Positions 26,700 to 36,396 of a stretch of 64,000 nt of DNA are shown piece by piece. The notes below the pieces were generated by a model. It made no database searches, was not told the origin of the DNA, and saw nothing but the letters and a program-made list of their open reading frames with translations. Both the position numbers and the translations under genes were made by a program. Each line of letters begins with the position of its first letter. Position 1 is the stretch's first letter. Source of the stretch: Hyphomicrobiales bacterium (GTDB taxonomy: Bacteria > Pseudomonadota > Alphaproteobacteria > Rhizobiales > Rhizobiaceae); contig UBUL01000012.1 of assembly GCA_900468625.1 (NCBI GenBank), positions 1 to 64,000 of the forward strand. Direction: 5' to 3'.

Positions 26700-27107
26700 A
26701 TGACCAGACCAACTTCTTCCGCGCCTTCGCAGCGCATGCTTCGCGTCGGCGAGCAGGTGCGCTCAGCGATCACGCAGGTCCTGCAACGCGGCGAAGTGCG
26801 CGACGACCTGATCGAGCGCACCGTGATCTCCATTTCCGAAGTACGCATGTCGCCCGATCTGAAGATCGCTACCGCCTTCGTGACCCCGCTCGGCGTCGCC
26901 GACCACGGCGCCGTCATCGAGGCGCTGAACCGCCACGCGAAATATATCCGCGGCCGCCTCGGCCCGCAGCTTCGCCAGATGAAGTACATGCCGGAGGTTC
27001 GTTTCCGAGACGATACGAGCTTCGACAACTACCAGAAGATCGACGCGCTTCTGCGCTCGCCCGAGGTCAGCCGCGACCTTGAAGACGACAACGACCAAGA
27101 TCAATAA
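26700..27107 (+). CDS. rbfA: 30S ribosome-binding factor RbfA
   Basis: A 135-residue RbfA with a KH-like fold: [45 protein letters not shown] and [20 protein letters not shown] are the family signatures. It binds 16S rRNA helix regions during late 30S assembly. A short acidic tail (EDDNDQDQ) ends the protein. truB follows 12 bases later, so the two are co-transcribed. Confidence 0.94.
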   Translation: MTRPTSSAPSQRMLRVGEQVRSAITQVLQRGEVRDDLIERTVISISEVRMSPDLKIATAFVTPLGVADHGAVIEALNRHAKYIRGRLGPQLRQMKYMPEVRFRDDTSFDNYQKIDALLRSPEVSRDLEDDNDQDQ

Positions 27108-27119
27108 CAGAGACAGAGA

Positions 27120-28052
27120 ATGTCCAAGCCACGCAAGCCCAAGGGCCGCCCGATTTCGGGCTGGCTCATCCTCGACAAGCCGATTGATTTCGGCTCGACC
27201 GAAGCCGTTTCCAAGATCAAGTGGCTGTTCAAGGCCCAGAAGGCCGGCCATGCCGGCACGCTCGATCCGCTCGCATCCGGCATGCTGCCGATCGCGCTCG
27301 GCGACGCCACCAAGACGGTTCCCTACGTCATGGATGGCCGCAAGATCTACGAATTCACCGTGACCTGGGGCGAGGAACGCGCCTCCGACGACCTCGAAGG
27401 CGAAGTGACCGCCACGTCCGACAAGCGTCCCGGCGAAGAGGACATCCGCGCGCTGCTGCCGAAATATACCGGCGTCATCAGCCAGATCCCGCCGCAGTTT
27501 TCCGCCATCAAGATATCAGGCGAACGCGCCTACGATTTGGCCCGCGAGGGCGAAACGGTCGAGATCCCGTCGCGCGAAGTCGAAATCTTCCGCCTGACGC
27601 TACTCGCCTGCCCGGATGCCAATACGGCCCATTTCGAGGTGGAATGCGGTAAGGGAACCTATGTGCGCGCACTTGCCCGCGACTTCGGCCGCGACCTTGG
27701 CTGTTACGGTCATATTTCCGGCCTGCGCCGCAGCTTCGTCGCCCCCTTCGCCGAGGAGACGATGGTGCCGCTTGCCGATCTCGTGGCGCTGGAAGAGATC
27801 GAAGATGCCGACGAGCGGCTTGCAGCGCTCGATGCTCTGCTCATCGACACGGCGGAAGCCCTGTCTTCGCTGCCGCATCTCGTCATCAGCGACGACCAGG
27901 CGCATCGCCTGAAGATGGGCAACCCGATCCTGGTGCGCGGCCGCGATGCGCCGGTTGCCGAAACCGAGGCCTATGCCACGGCACGCGGCAAGCTGATCGC
28001 GATCGGCGAGATCGGTCAGGGTGAGTTCCGGCCCAAGCGGGTTTTTGTATAA
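27120..28052 (+). CDS. truB: tRNA pseudouridine(55) synthase
   Basis: A 310-residue TruB. The catalytic motif [15 protein letters not shown] contains Asp49. The substrate region [18 protein letters not shown], the [18 protein letters not shown] loop and the [16 protein letters not shown] motif follow. The C-terminal PUA-like part contains the [11 protein letters not shown] segment. It makes pseudouridine 55 in the T loop of most tRNAs. It follows rbfA closely and is separated from rpsO by a 334-base gap holding repeats. Confidence 0.95.
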   Translation: MSKPRKPKGRPISGWLILDKPIDFGSTEAVSKIKWLFKAQKAGHAGTLDPLASGMLPIALGDATKTVPYVMDGRKIYEFTVTWGEERASDDLEGEVTATSDKRPGEEDIRALLPKYTGVISQIPPQFSAIKISGERAYDLAREGETVEIPSREVEIFRLTLLACPDANTAHFEVECGKGTYVRALARDFGRDLGCYGHISGLRRSFVAPFAEETMVPLADLVALEEIEDADERLAALDALLIDTAEALSSLPHLVISDDQAHRLKMGNPILVRGRDAPVAETEAYATARGKLIAIGEIGQGEFRPKRVFV

Positions 28053-28058
28053 AAGCAT

Positions 28059-28241
28059 CTTCTCTCCAGCGGAGAGAAGGTGGACGCGACCAAACTCGCT
28101 GAGCGAGATTGCGAGAGGCCGGATGAGGGGGCTCGAAGCAAAGCTTCGAGTGGCTTGAGCGCAAGCGAAAGGCAAATTTCCCGATGCCGCGCCACCCCCT
28201 CATCCGACCCTTCGGGCCACCTTCTCCCCGAGGGGAGAAGG
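28059..28241. repeat. Composite palindromic repeat between truB and rpsO
   Basis: It starts with CTTCTCTCCAGCGGAGAGAAGG and ends CCACCTTCTCCCCGAGGGGAGAAGG, with GCCGGATGAGGGGGCTCGAAG and an opposing CCCCCTCATCCGACC between. The two ends are inverted copies of the CTTCTCCCC unit and flank a CTCGAAGCAAAGCTTCGAG palindrome. The remaining 145 bases up to rpsO presumably hold its promoter and leader; I see no clear motif there. Confidence 0.6.
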
Positions 28242-28386
28242 TAAAGACAGGATGCCCTTCCCTTTGCAGCCCAAATGGTCTATAGGCAGCGCCAGCATCA
28301 GGCGCGCCTGATTGCATTCGCGGCCAATGCTGGACGACATCCCGGCGTTTGGCGACCTTAATTCCTCTCATAGAAAGGATCACCCG

Positions 28387-28656
28387 ATGTCGATCACTGC
28401 TGAGCGCAAGGCTGCGCTGATCAAGGAATACGCAACCGCCGAAGGCGACACCGGTTCTCCGGAAGTTCAGGTTGCGATCCTGACCGAGCGCATCAACAAC
28501 CTCACCGAACACTTCAAGGGCCACAAGAAGGACAACCATTCCCGTCGTGGCCTCCTGACGATGGTTTCCAGCAGGCGCTCGCTTCTTGACTACCTCAAGA
28601 AGAAGGACGAAGGCCGTTATACCAAGCTGATCACCAGCCTCGGTATCCGCCGCTAA
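28387..28656 (+). CDS. rpsO: 30S ribosomal protein S15
   Basis: An 89-residue S15 with the signature [20 protein letters not shown] and [21 protein letters not shown]15 is a primary binder of the central domain of 16S rRNA. ATG 28387 follows AAAGGA at 6-9 bases. A longer open frame from 28312 is not supported. rpsO precedes pnp, as in most proteobacteria, and S15 commonly autoregulates through its leader. Confidence 0.97.
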   Translation: MSITAERKAALIKEYATAEGDTGSPEVQVAILTERINNLTEHFKGHKKDNHSRRGLLTMVSSRRSLLDYLKKKDEGRYTKLITSLGIRR

Positions 28657-28979
28657 CGGAACTTCCGGCGGGCGTTCACCTGAACGTCCGCCGGATGCTT
28701 ATGAAGGGTACGAACCCTGAAAGACTGTTTCCCTCGCGCCTTCTCTTGCGCGATGCGAAACCGCCGGCAGGCCGGATGGGCCGGTCCTGCCAACAACAAC
28801 CGTTGACCTGTCATGGGGCAGGATTGCCGGATGCTTTCAGCCGAAGCTTCTTGCTTCGGCCGATCTTCGAAAGCCTCTCGTTGTCTTGCCCGTGATGCGT
28901 CACATTTCGTGCGGTCGAAGATGCGCCCTGCCGAAACGTCGGCGACGGCGCATTTTCCCGCATAGTGCAAGGACAAGAT
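28657..28979 (+). other. rpsO-pnp intergenic region, no gene seen
   Basis: These 323 bases hold no convincing gene. Short palindromic stretches such as GCCGGCAGGCCGG and CGAAGCTTCTTGCTTCGG are present. In other bacteria the pnp leader forms an RNase III-cleaved hairpin used in autoregulation; nothing here allows that to be claimed directly. Confidence 0.4.
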
Positions 28980-31118
28980 ATGTTCGATATCCATACCGTC
29001 GAAATCGAGTGGGCAGGCCGCCCGCTGAAACTCGAAACCGGCAAGATCGCCCGCCAGGCCGACGGCGCCGTCGTCGCCACCTATGGCGAGACCGTGGTGC
29101 TTGCGACCGTCGTTTCCGCCAAGGCGCCGAAGCCGGGCCAGGACTTCTTCCCGCTCACCGTCAACTACCAGGAAAAGACCTACGCAGCCGGCAAGATCCC
29201 CGGCGGCTACTTCAAGCGCGAAGGACGCCCGAGCGAAAACGAAACCCTCGTTTCGCGCCTGATCGACCGCCCGATCCGCCCGCTCTTCCCGGAAGGCTAC
29301 AAGAACGACACGCAGGTCGTCGTGACAGTCATCCAGCATGACCTGGAAAACAATCCCGACATCCTGTCGATGGTCGCCACCTCGGCTGCCCTGACGCTCT
29401 CGGGCGTCCCGTTCATGGGTCCGATCGGCGGCGCCCGCGTCGGCTACATCAACGGCGAATACGTGCTGAACCCGCATCTCGACGAGATGGACGAATCGAG
29501 CCTCGACCTCGTCGTCGCCGGCACGCAGGAAGCCGTTCTCATGGTTGAATCCGAAGCCAAAGAACTGCCTGAAGACGTCATGCTCGGCGCCGTCATGTTC
29601 GGTCACCGCGGCTTCCAGCCTGTGATCGATGCGATCATCAAGCTCGCCGAAGTCGCCGCCAAGGAGCCGCGCGATTTCCAGCCGGAAGACTATTCCGAGC
29701 TCGAGAAGGAAATGCTCGGCCTTGCCGAAACCGAATTGCGCGACGCCTACAAGATCACGCAGAAGGCTGACCGCTATGCCGCCGTCGACGCAGTCAAGGC
29801 GAAGGTCAAGGCACACTTCCTGCCCGAGGAAGGCGAAGCCAAGTACACGGCCGAGGAAGTCGGCGCCATCTTCAAGCACCTGCAGGCGAAGATCGTCCGC
29901 TGGAACATCCTCGACACGTCCAGCCGCATCGACGGCCGCGACCTGCAGACGGTCCGTCCGATCCTCGCCGAAGTCGGCCTGCTGCCGCGCACGCACGGTT
30001 CCGCCCTCTTCACCCGCGGCGAGACGCAGGCAGTCGTCGTTGCCACGCTCGGCACCGGCGAAGACGAGCAGTATGTCGACAGCCTGACTGGCATGTACAA
30101 AGAAAACTTCATGCTGCACTACAACTTCCCGCCCTACTCGGTCGGCGAAACCGGCCGCATGGGTTCTCCGGGCCGCCGCGAAATCGGCCATGGCAAGCTC
30201 GCCTGGCGCGCTGTGCACCCGATGCTGCCGACGGCGGAACAGTTCCCCTACACGCTGCGCGTCGTCTCTGAGATCACCGAGTCGAACGGCTCGTCCTCGA
30301 TGGCGACCGTTTGCGGCACCTCGCTGGCGCTGATGGATGCCGGCGTGCCGCTGGCAAAGCCGGTTGCCGGTATCGCCATGGGCCTGATCAAGGAAGAAGA
30401 ACGCTTCGCCGTTCTCTCCGACATCCTGGGTGACGAAGACCACCTCGGCGACATGGACTTCAAGGTCGCCGGCACGGAAGCTGGTATCACCGCCCTGCAG
30501 ATGGACATCAAGATCGAAGGCATCACCGAAGAGATCATGAATGTCGCCCTGAACCAGGCCAAGGGCGGCCGTCTGCACATTCTCGGCGAGATGGCCAAGG
30601 CCATCTCCGAGAGCCGCGGCCAGCTCGGCGAATTCGCTCCGCGCATCGAAGTGATGAACATCCCGGTCGACAAGATCCGCGAAGTCATCGGTTCGGGCGG
30701 CAAGGTCATCCGCGAAATCGTCGAAAAGACCGGCGCGAAGATCAACATCGAGGACGACGGCACCGTCAAGATCGCCTCCTCCTCCGGCAAGGAAATCGAA
30801 GCGGCCCGCAAGTGGATCCACTCGATCGTCGCCGAGCCGGAAGTCGGCCAGATCTACGAAGGCACCGTTGTCAAGACCGCCGACTTCGGCGCCTTCGTCA
30901 ACTTCTTCGGCGCCCGTGACGGCCTCGTCCACATCTCGCAGCTCGCTTCCGAGCGCGTTGCCAAGACGCAGGATGTCGTCAAGGAAGGCGACAAGGTCTG
31001 GGTCAAGCTGCTCGGCTTCGATGAGCGCGGCAAGGTTCGCCTGTCCATGAAGGTTGTCGACCAGGCCACCGGCCAGGAAATCGCTGCCGACAAGAAGAAG
31101 GACGACGCAGCCGAATAA
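28980..31118 (+). CDS. pnp: Polyribonucleotide nucleotidyltransferase (PNPase)
   Basis: A 712-residue 3'-to-5' phosphorolytic exoribonuclease, a core RNA degradosome enzyme. Two RNase PH-like domains (about 1-220 and 310-545) flank an all-helical linker. A KH domain contains [15 protein letters not shown] near 565 and an S1 domain (about 620-690) contains [20 protein letters not shown] 28980 is chosen because AAGGA lies 6 bases upstream; GTG 28965 would add five residues without a ribosome binding site. Confidence 0.97.
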   Translation: MFDIHTVEIEWAGRPLKLETGKIARQADGAVVATYGETVVLATVVSAKAPKPGQDFFPLTVNYQEKTYAAGKIPGGYFKREGRPSENETLVSRLIDRPIRPLFPEGYKNDTQVVVTVIQHDLENNPDILSMVATSAALTLSGVPFMGPIGGARVGYINGEYVLNPHLDEMDESSLDLVVAGTQEAVLMVESEAKELPEDVMLGAVMFGHRGFQPVIDAIIKLAEVAAKEPRDFQPEDYSELEKEMLGLAETELRDAYKITQKADRYAAVDAVKAKVKAHFLPEEGEAKYTAEEVGAIFKHLQAKIVRWNILDTSSRIDGRDLQTVRPILAEVGLLPRTHGSALFTRGETQAVVVATLGTGEDEQYVDSLTGMYKENFMLHYNFPPYSVGETGRMGSPGRREIGHGKLAWRAVHPMLPTAEQFPYTLRVVSEITESNGSSSMATVCGTSLALMDAGVPLAKPVAGIAMGLIKEEERFAVLSDILGDEDHLGDMDFKVAGTEAGITALQMDIKIEGITEEIMNVALNQAKGGRLHILGEMAKAISESRGQLGEFAPRIEVMNIPVDKIREVIGSGGKVIREIVEKTGAKINIEDDGTVKIASSSGKEIEAARKWIHSIVAEPEVGQIYEGTVVKTADFGAFVNFFGARDGLVHISQLASERVAKTQDVVKEGDKVWVKLLGFDERGKVRLSMKVVDQATGQEIAADKKKDDAAE

Positions 31119-31141
31119 GCCCGCGCCTTCATCCAAGTTCC

Positions 31142-31171
31142 GGGGCGCGGGATCTCTTCCGCGCCCTTTTT
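31142..31171 (+). terminator. Rho-independent terminator after pnp
   Basis: GGGCGCGG/CCGCGCCC stem with an eight-base loop and five T, 25 bases beyond the pnp stop. Confidence 0.85.
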
Positions 31172-31220
31172 ATATTGATGCCGTCGGCCTAGCCTGCTTT
31201 CGCTGAAGCTATGTGCCCGG

Positions 31221-31271
31221 CCCCTCACCCTAGCCCTCCCCCCCGCACGCGGGGAGGGCTAGGGTGAGGGG
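31221..31271. repeat. Perfect 21-bp inverted repeat
   Basis: Arms at 31221-31241 and 31251-31271 are exact reverse complements (CCCCTCACCC... and ...GGGTGAGGGG) around a nine-base loop. It belongs to the G-rich rhizobial palindromes and lies between the pnp terminator and the methyltransferase gene. Confidence 0.75.
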
Positions 31272-31336
31272 CAAGCACAAACTAAAATGCCGCGCATACC
31301 CGACAGACGAACCCATTCCCATGATGAGACCCGCCC

Positions 31337-32353
31337 ATGAGCCGCGATGCCCTGAAGACCCTGTTCCATCCCTTTGCCTCCGGCACTGTCGACGCACCCG
31401 GCGAAGGTCAGCGCATCCTGTTTCTCGGCGCCGAGGCCGGCTTTGCACTGCCGGAGGGCTTTGCCGCCGAGCTTTCCGCCGTCCAGGGCTTCCGCCCCTT
31501 CTTTCGCCAGCTGCAGGCGCAGCGCATCAACGTGACGCCGGATATCGAAGGCGAAGACTATGATGGCGCGCTGGTGCTTTGCGGCAAGCACAAGGGCGAG
31601 AATGAAGATCATATCGCCGAAGCGCTGGCACGCGTTAAGGAAGGCGGCCTCATCGTCGTTGCCGGCGGCAAGGAAGACGGCATCCAGCCGCTGCGCAAGC
31701 GCATCGAGGCCTTCGGCCTCGAAATCGAGCATATGCCGAAGTATCACGGCGTCGCCTTCTGGTTTGCCCGTCCCGCCGATATCAAGATTTTGACGGCGCA
31801 GCTTGCAAAGCCGGCAACGCTGGTCGACGACAGCTTCACCACGGCGCCAGGCATGTTCTCCCATGACCGTGTGGATGCCGGTTCCGAACTGCTCGCTTCG
31901 CGCCTGCCGACCGATTTTGCCGGCGATGCCGCCGATTTCGGCGCCGGCTGGGGCTATCTCTCCGTCGAGCTCGCAACGAAGTCGCCGAGGATCGAACGTA
32001 TCGACCTCTACGAGGCCCATTACGGCGCTCTGGAGGCCGCACGCGCCAATCTGCTGTCGCACTGCCCAAAGGTCGCCCAGCGCTTCTTCTGGCACGATCT
32101 GGCGAGCGAGCCGGTCAAGGACAAATATGACCTGATCATCATGAACCCGCCTTTCCACGAAGGCCATGCCGCCGAGCCCTCGCTCGGACAGGCGATGATC
32201 AAGACGGCCGCTTCGGCACTGCGCGGCGGCGGACGGCTGATGCTGGTTGCCAATCGTGGCCTGCCCTACGAGCCGGTGCTGGCGGAGAATTTCAGGGAAT
32301 TCGGCGAGACCTGCCGCAATGCCCGTTACAAGGTGCTTTGGGCGAAGAAGTAA
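31337..32353 (+). CDS. Class I SAM-dependent methyltransferase, RsmC-like
   Basis: A 338-residue protein with the duplicated layout of RsmC/RlmG guanine-N2 methyltransferases. A degenerate N-terminal domain (about 1-150) precedes an active C-terminal domain with the SAM motif DFGAGWGYLS near 201-210, an acidic residue in RIDLYEAHYGALEAARANL, and the catalytic NPPFHEG near 272. The best guess is a 16S or 23S rRNA m2G methyltransferase; the target nucleotide cannot be fixed from sequence. A terminator follows directly. Confidence 0.82.
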   Translation: MSRDALKTLFHPFASGTVDAPGEGQRILFLGAEAGFALPEGFAAELSAVQGFRPFFRQLQAQRINVTPDIEGEDYDGALVLCGKHKGENEDHIAEALARVKEGGLIVVAGGKEDGIQPLRKRIEAFGLEIEHMPKYHGVAFWFARPADIKILTAQLAKPATLVDDSFTTAPGMFSHDRVDAGSELLASRLPTDFAGDAADFGAGWGYLSVELATKSPRIERIDLYEAHYGALEAARANLLSHCPKVAQRFFWHDLASEPVKDKYDLIIMNPPFHEGHAAEPSLGQAMIKTAASALRGGGRLMLVANRGLPYEPVLAENFREFGETCRNARYKVLWAKK

Positions 32354-32359
32354 ACGATG

Positions 32360-32386
32360 AATGGCGGTCAATCGGCCGCCATTTTT
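32360..32386 (+). terminator. Rho-independent terminator after the methyltransferase gene
   Basis: AATGGCGG/CCGCCATT stem with an eight-base loop, then TTTTT, seven bases beyond the stop codon. Confidence 0.8.
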
Positions 32387-32533
32387 CGAGCTGGGCTCAG
32401 GAGATTCGATTCCTTGCCATTGCAGCCCATTCGCGGCTCAGCACAGCGTAGATGTATTCGCCCCCCGCCGCCGCCATTGAAGCAATCGCCTTCGATCAAA
32501 GCGCCTTGCGACGCAAGCTAAGCCGTTCGCTAC

Positions 32534-32887
32534 TCAATCCGGCCGGGCGCCAGGCAACTCCACCTCACCCAGCCGGCGGGGAATCAGATGGACATGGGCG
32601 TGAAAGATTTTCTGACCCGCTGCATGGCCGATGTTCGATCCGAAATTAAATCCGCGGACTGACGGATCGCTGCCGGCGATTGCCTCCTGGCAATGCATGG
32701 CAAGCTGGTGAATGGCTTCGCGCTCTTCCGCATCCGTTGCGAAAATATCCGTTACGTGACGCTTGGGAATGATCAATGTGTGTAACGGCCGGACCGGGAA
32801 TTTGTCCCTGATCGCAAAGGCCATCGCGTTTTCGGCGAGGACGGTCAGTTCGGACATACGGCAAAAGACGCAATTTTCACCTACCAC
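32534..32887 (-). CDS. HIT family protein
   Basis: A 117-residue compact histidine-triad hydrolase. The N-terminal NCVFCRMSEL, the central PLHTLIIPKRHVTDIF and the active-site HAHVHLIPR near residue 97 match Hint/FHIT-like proteins that split nucleotide phosphoramidates or dinucleoside polyphosphates. It shares no close similarity by eye with the HIT protein at 13282 beyond the motif. It lies downstream of the fab operon on the same strand, with a small hairpin between. Confidence 0.82.
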   Translation of the reverse strand: MVGENCVFCRMSELTVLAENAMAFAIRDKFPVRPLHTLIIPKRHVTDIFATDAEEREAIHQLAMHCQEAIAGSDPSVRGFNFGSNIGHAAGQKIFHAHVHLIPRRLGEVELPGARPD

Positions 32888-32908
32888 ACGGACCTCCGCC
32901 CAAACTTA

Positions 32909-32928
32909 AGGCCGCTCGCAGCGGCCCT
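32909..32928 (-). terminator. Possible terminator after fabI
   Basis: GGCCGCT/AGCGGCC stem with a three-base loop followed on the minus strand by TTAAGTTT, in the 96-base gap between fabI and the HIT gene. The T-tract is weak. Confidence 0.4.
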
Positions 32929-32983
32929 AAGATGCTACAGAATTTGCAATTGAGGTGACAGTTTCGGCGCCCGAATGCCGAAT

Positions 32984-33790
32984 TTACTCCACATCCGCGC
33001 TCGACAGTGTTTCCAGCGTCGGCATGGAGGTGATGTTGTAGCCGGCATCGACGAAATGGATTTCGCCGGTCACGCCTGCCGACAGATCCGACAGAAGATA
33101 GAGTGACGACGAACCGACCTGGTCGATGGTGACGGACTTGCGCAGCGGTGCGTTGCGCTGGTTCCACGAGAGAATGGCGCGAGCGTCGGAAATGCCGGCG
33201 CCGGCGAGCGTCCGGATCGGGCCGGCGGAGACGGCGTTGACGCGGATGCCACGCGGGCCGTAATCGGCGGCGAGATAGCGGACGGACGCCTCGAGCGCGG
33301 CCTTGGCGACACCCATGACGTTGTAGTTCGGGATGACGCGCGTCGAGCCGTTATAGGTCAGCGTCAGCATGCTGCCGCCCTCGGTCATCAGATCGGCGGC
33401 CCGCTTGGCGATCTCGGTGAAGGAGAAGCAGGAAATCACCATGGTGCGGGTGAAATTCTCCCGCGTGGTGTTGGCATAGAGCCCTTTGAGCTCGTTCTTG
33501 TCGGAAAAGCCTATGGCATGGACGATGAAGTCCAGCTTGCCCCAGCGCTCCTTGATGGTGTCGAAGACGGCATCGACCGAAGCCAGATCCTCGACATCGC
33601 ACGGCAGAAGGAAATCCGAACCGACTTCGGCTGCGAGCGGCTTGACGCGCTTGCCGAGCGCCTCGCCCTGAAATGTGAAAGCCAGTTCCGCGCCTTCGGC
33701 GGCAAGCGCCTTTGAAATACCCCAGGCAATCGAATGATTGTTTGCGACACCCATGATGAGGCCGCGCTTACCCTGCATGATTCCCGTCAT
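32984..33790 (-). CDS. fabI: Enoyl-[acyl-carrier-protein] reductase (FabI)
   Basis: A 268-residue short-chain dehydrogenase-type enoyl-ACP reductase that completes each fatty-acid elongation cycle using NADH. The FabI cofactor motif GVANNHSIAWGI lies near 14-25 and the catalytic pair Tyr156-x6-Lys163 in YNVMGVAK. The SAGPIRTLAGAGI substrate loop is standard. It starts 4 bases after the fabB stop, in the operon fabA-fabB-fabI, so it is co-expressed with unsaturated fatty acid synthesis. Confidence 0.94.
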   Translation of the reverse strand: MTGIMQGKRGLIMGVANNHSIAWGISKALAAEGAELAFTFQGEALGKRVKPLAAEVGSDFLLPCDVEDLASVDAVFDTIKERWGKLDFIVHAIGFSDKNELKGLYANTTRENFTRTMVISCFSFTEIAKRAADLMTEGGSMLTLTYNGSTRVIPNYNVMGVAKAALEASVRYLAADYGPRGIRVNAVSAGPIRTLAGAGISDARAILSWNQRNAPLRKSVTIDQVGSSSLYLLSDLSAGVTGEIHFVDAGYNITSMPTLETLSSADVE

Positions 33791-33794
33791 TGCC

Positions 33795-35018
33795 TTATCC
33801 GTTGTAGCGCTGGAATACGAGCGTGGCGTTGGTGCCGCCGAAGCCGAAGGAATTCGAAAGAGCGATATCGAACTTGGCGTTGTCGATACGCTTGCGAACG
33901 ATCGGCACGCCTTCGAATTCCGGATCGAGTTCGGTGATATGAGCGCTTTCCCCGATGAAACGCTCCTGCATCATCAGGATCGAATAGATCGATTCCTGCA
34001 CGCCCGCTGCGCCGAGCGAATGGCCCGTCAGCGACTTGGTCGACTGGACCGGCGGGATCTTGTCGCCGAAAACTTCGCGGATCGCGCCGATTTCCTTGCT
34101 GTCGCCGACCGGCGTCGAGGTGCCGTGAGTGTTGATGTAGTCGATCTCGCCCTTCACGGTGGCGAGCGCCTGGCGCATGCAGCGCACGGCACCCTCGCCC
34201 GAGGGCGCGACCATGTCGTAACCGTCCGAGGTGGCGCCGTAGCCGACGATTTCGGCATAGATCTTGGCGCCGCGGGCCTTGGCATGCTCAAGCTCTTCCA
34301 GAACCAGCACGCCGGCGCCGCCGGCAATGACGAAACCATCTCGCTTGGCGTCATAGGCGCGCGAAGCGGTTTCGGGGTGGTTCTCGTTGAAGTCGGACGA
34401 CATGGCGCCCATGGCGTCGAAGAGGTTCGACATGGTCCAGTCGAGATCTTCGTGGCCGCCGGCGAACATGACGTCCTGCTTGCCCCATTGGATCATTTCG
34501 GCGGCGTTGCCGATGCAGTGCGCCGAAGTCGAGCACGCAGACGAGATCGAGTAGTTGACGCCGTGGATCTTGAACCAGGTCGCAAGTGTGGCCGAGGCGG
34601 TCGACGACATCGACTTCGGTACTGCAAACGGGCCGATGCGCTTCGGGCTGTTGTTCTTGCGGGTGATATCGGCCGCCTCGATCAGCGTGCGGGTCGACGG
34701 GCCGCCGGAGCCCATGATAATGCCGGTGCGCTCGTTGGTGATATCGCTTTCCTCTAGGCCGCTATCGGCGATCGCCTGCTTCATGGCGACGTGGTTCCAG
34801 GCGCCGCCCTGCGACAAAAAGCGCATGGCGCGGCGATCCACCATATCGGTCGTGTCGATCTTCGGCGATCCCCAGACCTGGCACTTGAAGCCGTGCTCGG
34901 CAAAATCGGGGGAGAAGGAAATGCCGGATTTGGCGTCGCGCAGCGAGGCGGTCACCTCTTGAGCATTGTTTCCAATCGAAGAGACAATACCCAGACCCGT
35001 AACAACTACCCGTCTCAT
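33795..35018 (-). CDS. fabB: 3-oxoacyl-[acyl-carrier-protein] synthase I (FabB)
   Basis: A 407-residue beta-ketoacyl synthase of the FabB class. The nucleophile Cys162 lies in SACSTSAHC, and the two active-site His residues are in [11 protein letters not shown] and [12 protein letters not shown]. The C-terminal [14 protein letters not shown] is typical. FabB elongates the unsaturated intermediate made by FabA, and the gene lies between fabA and fabI, which decides FabB rather than FabF. The gap to fabA is 53 bases. Confidence 0.94.
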   Translation of the reverse strand: MRRVVVTGLGIVSSIGNNAQEVTASLRDAKSGISFSPDFAEHGFKCQVWGSPKIDTTDMVDRRAMRFLSQGGAWNHVAMKQAIADSGLEESDITNERTGIIMGSGGPSTRTLIEAADITRKNNSPKRIGPFAVPKSMSSTASATLATWFKIHGVNYSISSACSTSAHCIGNAAEMIQWGKQDVMFAGGHEDLDWTMSNLFDAMGAMSSDFNENHPETASRAYDAKRDGFVIAGGAGVLVLEELEHAKARGAKIYAEIVGYGATSDGYDMVAPSGEGAVRCMRQALATVKGEIDYINTHGTSTPVGDSKEIGAIREVFGDKIPPVQSTKSLTGHSLGAAGVQESIYSILMMQERFIGESAHITELDPEFEGVPIVRKRIDNAKFDIALSNSFGFGGTNATLVFQRYNG

Positions 35019-35071
35019 GTCGATGACCTTTTCTAAAACATCTGTCTTTGTGGAGGCGGCGACGCCGCAGT

Positions 35072-35587
35072 TCAGACGACCTTGTCCTTGGACAGGCCCA
35101 CGCGCAGGTCCGTCGCCTGATAGATCGTCTCACCATCGGCCTTCAGCCAGCCATCGGCCGTGCCGAGGACGAGGCGGCCGCGCATGACGCGCTTGAAGTC
35201 GATGCCGTATTCGAGAAGTTTCGTATCCGGACGGACCATGCCCTTGAACTTCACTTCGCCTGTCGAAAGCGCCATGCCGCGACCGGGCTCACCGAGCCAG
35301 CCGAGGAAGAAGCCGGTCAACTGCCACATGCCGTCGAGGCCGAGACAGCCCGGCATGATGGGATTGCCGGCGAAATGACAGGGGAAGTACCAGTCGTCGG
35401 GGCGCACGTCGTATTCGGCGCGGATGAAGCCCTTGTCGAAGGCGCCGCCGGTCTCGGAAATTTCAGTAATGCGGTGGACCATCAGCATCGGCGGCAGGGG
35501 AAGCTGTGCATTGCCCGGACCGAACAGCTCGCCGCGGCCGCAAGCCAGGATTTCCTCGTAATTGAAGCTGGACTGTCTCGTCGTCAT
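35072..35587 (-). CDS. fabA: 3-hydroxydecanoyl-ACP dehydratase/isomerase (FabA)
   Basis: A 171-residue hot-dog-fold enzyme that dehydrates 3-hydroxydecanoyl-ACP and isomerises the trans-2 product to cis-3, starting unsaturated fatty acid synthesis. The active site is in [23 protein letters not shown], with His71 and Asp85. It is the first gene of fabA-fabB-fabI and is divergent from irr, with a 297-base shared regulatory region. Confidence 0.95.
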   Translation of the reverse strand: MTTRQSSFNYEEILACGRGELFGPGNAQLPLPPMLMVHRITEISETGGAFDKGFIRAEYDVRPDDWYFPCHFAGNPIMPGCLGLDGMWQLTGFFLGWLGEPGRGMALSTGEVKFKGMVRPDTKLLEYGIDFKRVMRGRLVLGTADGWLKADGETIYQATDLRVGLSKDKVV

Positions 35588-35760
35588 AAAAATTCCGTTT
35601 CCCCCGCATGAATGCCGATGGATGTGAAGCTTTAGTGCAAGATGGACAGAAAATGAAGCGAAAGCATTGGACTCTCATTCTTCCGTTCGATCGAAGGCAC
35701 TAGCCGTTATGTGGTGGTCGCATACAGGAACGCCAGAGCCGCTACCAGAGCCAAATGCGG

Positions 35761-35786
35761 CAAAAGCCCGTTTTTTGCGGCTTTTG
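35761..35786. repeat. Inverted repeat in the fabA-irr regulatory region
   Basis: CAAAAGCC at 35761-35768 and GGCTTTTG at 35779-35786 form an eight-base-pair hairpin with a T-rich loop. About 60 bases further, GCTTAGGAAAGAATTATAGA loosely resembles the Irr iron control element (TTTAGAA-N3-TTCTAAA), but with several mismatches. Confidence 0.4.
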
Positions 35787-35884
35787 AGCACCTTCCCACC
35801 CCACTGAAACTATTGAAAGCAATCAAGGCAAAAGTTATATGGCTTAGGAAAGAATTATAGAGATCAGGAATCCGGAGTCCCTGA

Positions 35885-36298
35885 ATGGCAGAACATGCCG
35901 AAATCGCGATCGAAACCAGGCTGCGCAATGTCGGCCTGAGACCGACCCGACAGCGGATCGCGCTGGGAGACCTTCTCTTCGCCAAGGGCGACCGGCATCT
36001 GACAGTCGAGGAACTTCACGAGGAAGCCGTTGCCGCTGGCGTTCCGGTTTCGCTCGCGACCGTCTACAACACGCTGCATCAGTTCACCGAAGCCGGCCTG
36101 ATCCGCGTGCTCGCCGTCGAAAGCACCAAGACCTATTTCGACACGAACGTCTCCGACCACCATCACTTTTTCGTGGAAGGCCACAACGAAGTGCTGGATA
36201 TCCCGATCAGCAACCTAACGATCGCCAATCTGCCCGAACCACCGAAAGGCATGGAAATCGCCCATGTCGACGTGGTGATCCGCCTGCGCCGCAAGTAG
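35885..36298 (+). CDS. irr: Iron response regulator Irr (Fur family)
   Basis: A 137-residue Fur-fold repressor with the winged-helix region RNVGLRPTRQRIALGDLLF to SLATVYNTLHQFTEAGL (recognition helix near residue 60). The Irr-specific HxH-containing DHHHFFVEGHNEVLDIP replaces the usual Fur metal motif. Irr controls haem and iron-uptake genes in Rhizobiales. The N-terminus has no Cys-Pro haem regulatory motif like that of Bradyrhizobium Irr, as is typical for Rhizobium. It is divergent from fabA. Confidence 0.93.
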   Translation: MAEHAEIAIETRLRNVGLRPTRQRIALGDLLFAKGDRHLTVEELHEEAVAAGVPVSLATVYNTLHQFTEAGLIRVLAVESTKTYFDTNVSDHHHFFVEGHNEVLDIPISNLTIANLPEPPKGMEIAHVDVVIRLRRK

Positions 36299-36300
36299 AG

Positions 36301-36394
36301 GCAATAGGCAATAGGCAATAGGCAATAGGCAATAGGCAATAGAATTGTCTCCCAGCCATCCGCTATCGCCTACTGCCTAGTTCCTACTGCCTCC
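36301..36394. repeat. Seven-base tandem repeat (GCAATAG)x6 with a matching inverted arm
   Basis: Six exact copies of GCAATAG run from 36301 to 36342, immediately after the irr stop. After AATTGTCTCCCAGCCATCCG there is CTATCGCCTACTGCCTAGTTCCTACTGCC, an imperfect reverse complement of the tandem. Together they can form a long imperfect hairpin between the convergent irr and TRIC genes. The slippage-prone tandem may vary in copy number among strains. Confidence 0.8.
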
Positions 36395-36396
36395 CA

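Noticed and set aside
35845..35870. Irr iron control element upstream of irr
   Set aside because: The GCTTAGGAAAGAATTATAGA stretch has too many mismatches to the TTTAGAA-N3-TTCTAAA consensus to list as a site; kept only as a hint in the findings.
36301..36342. Tandem GCAATAG array as a CRISPR
   Set aside because: The unit is seven bases with no spacers and no cas genes are nearby; it is a simple tandem repeat.
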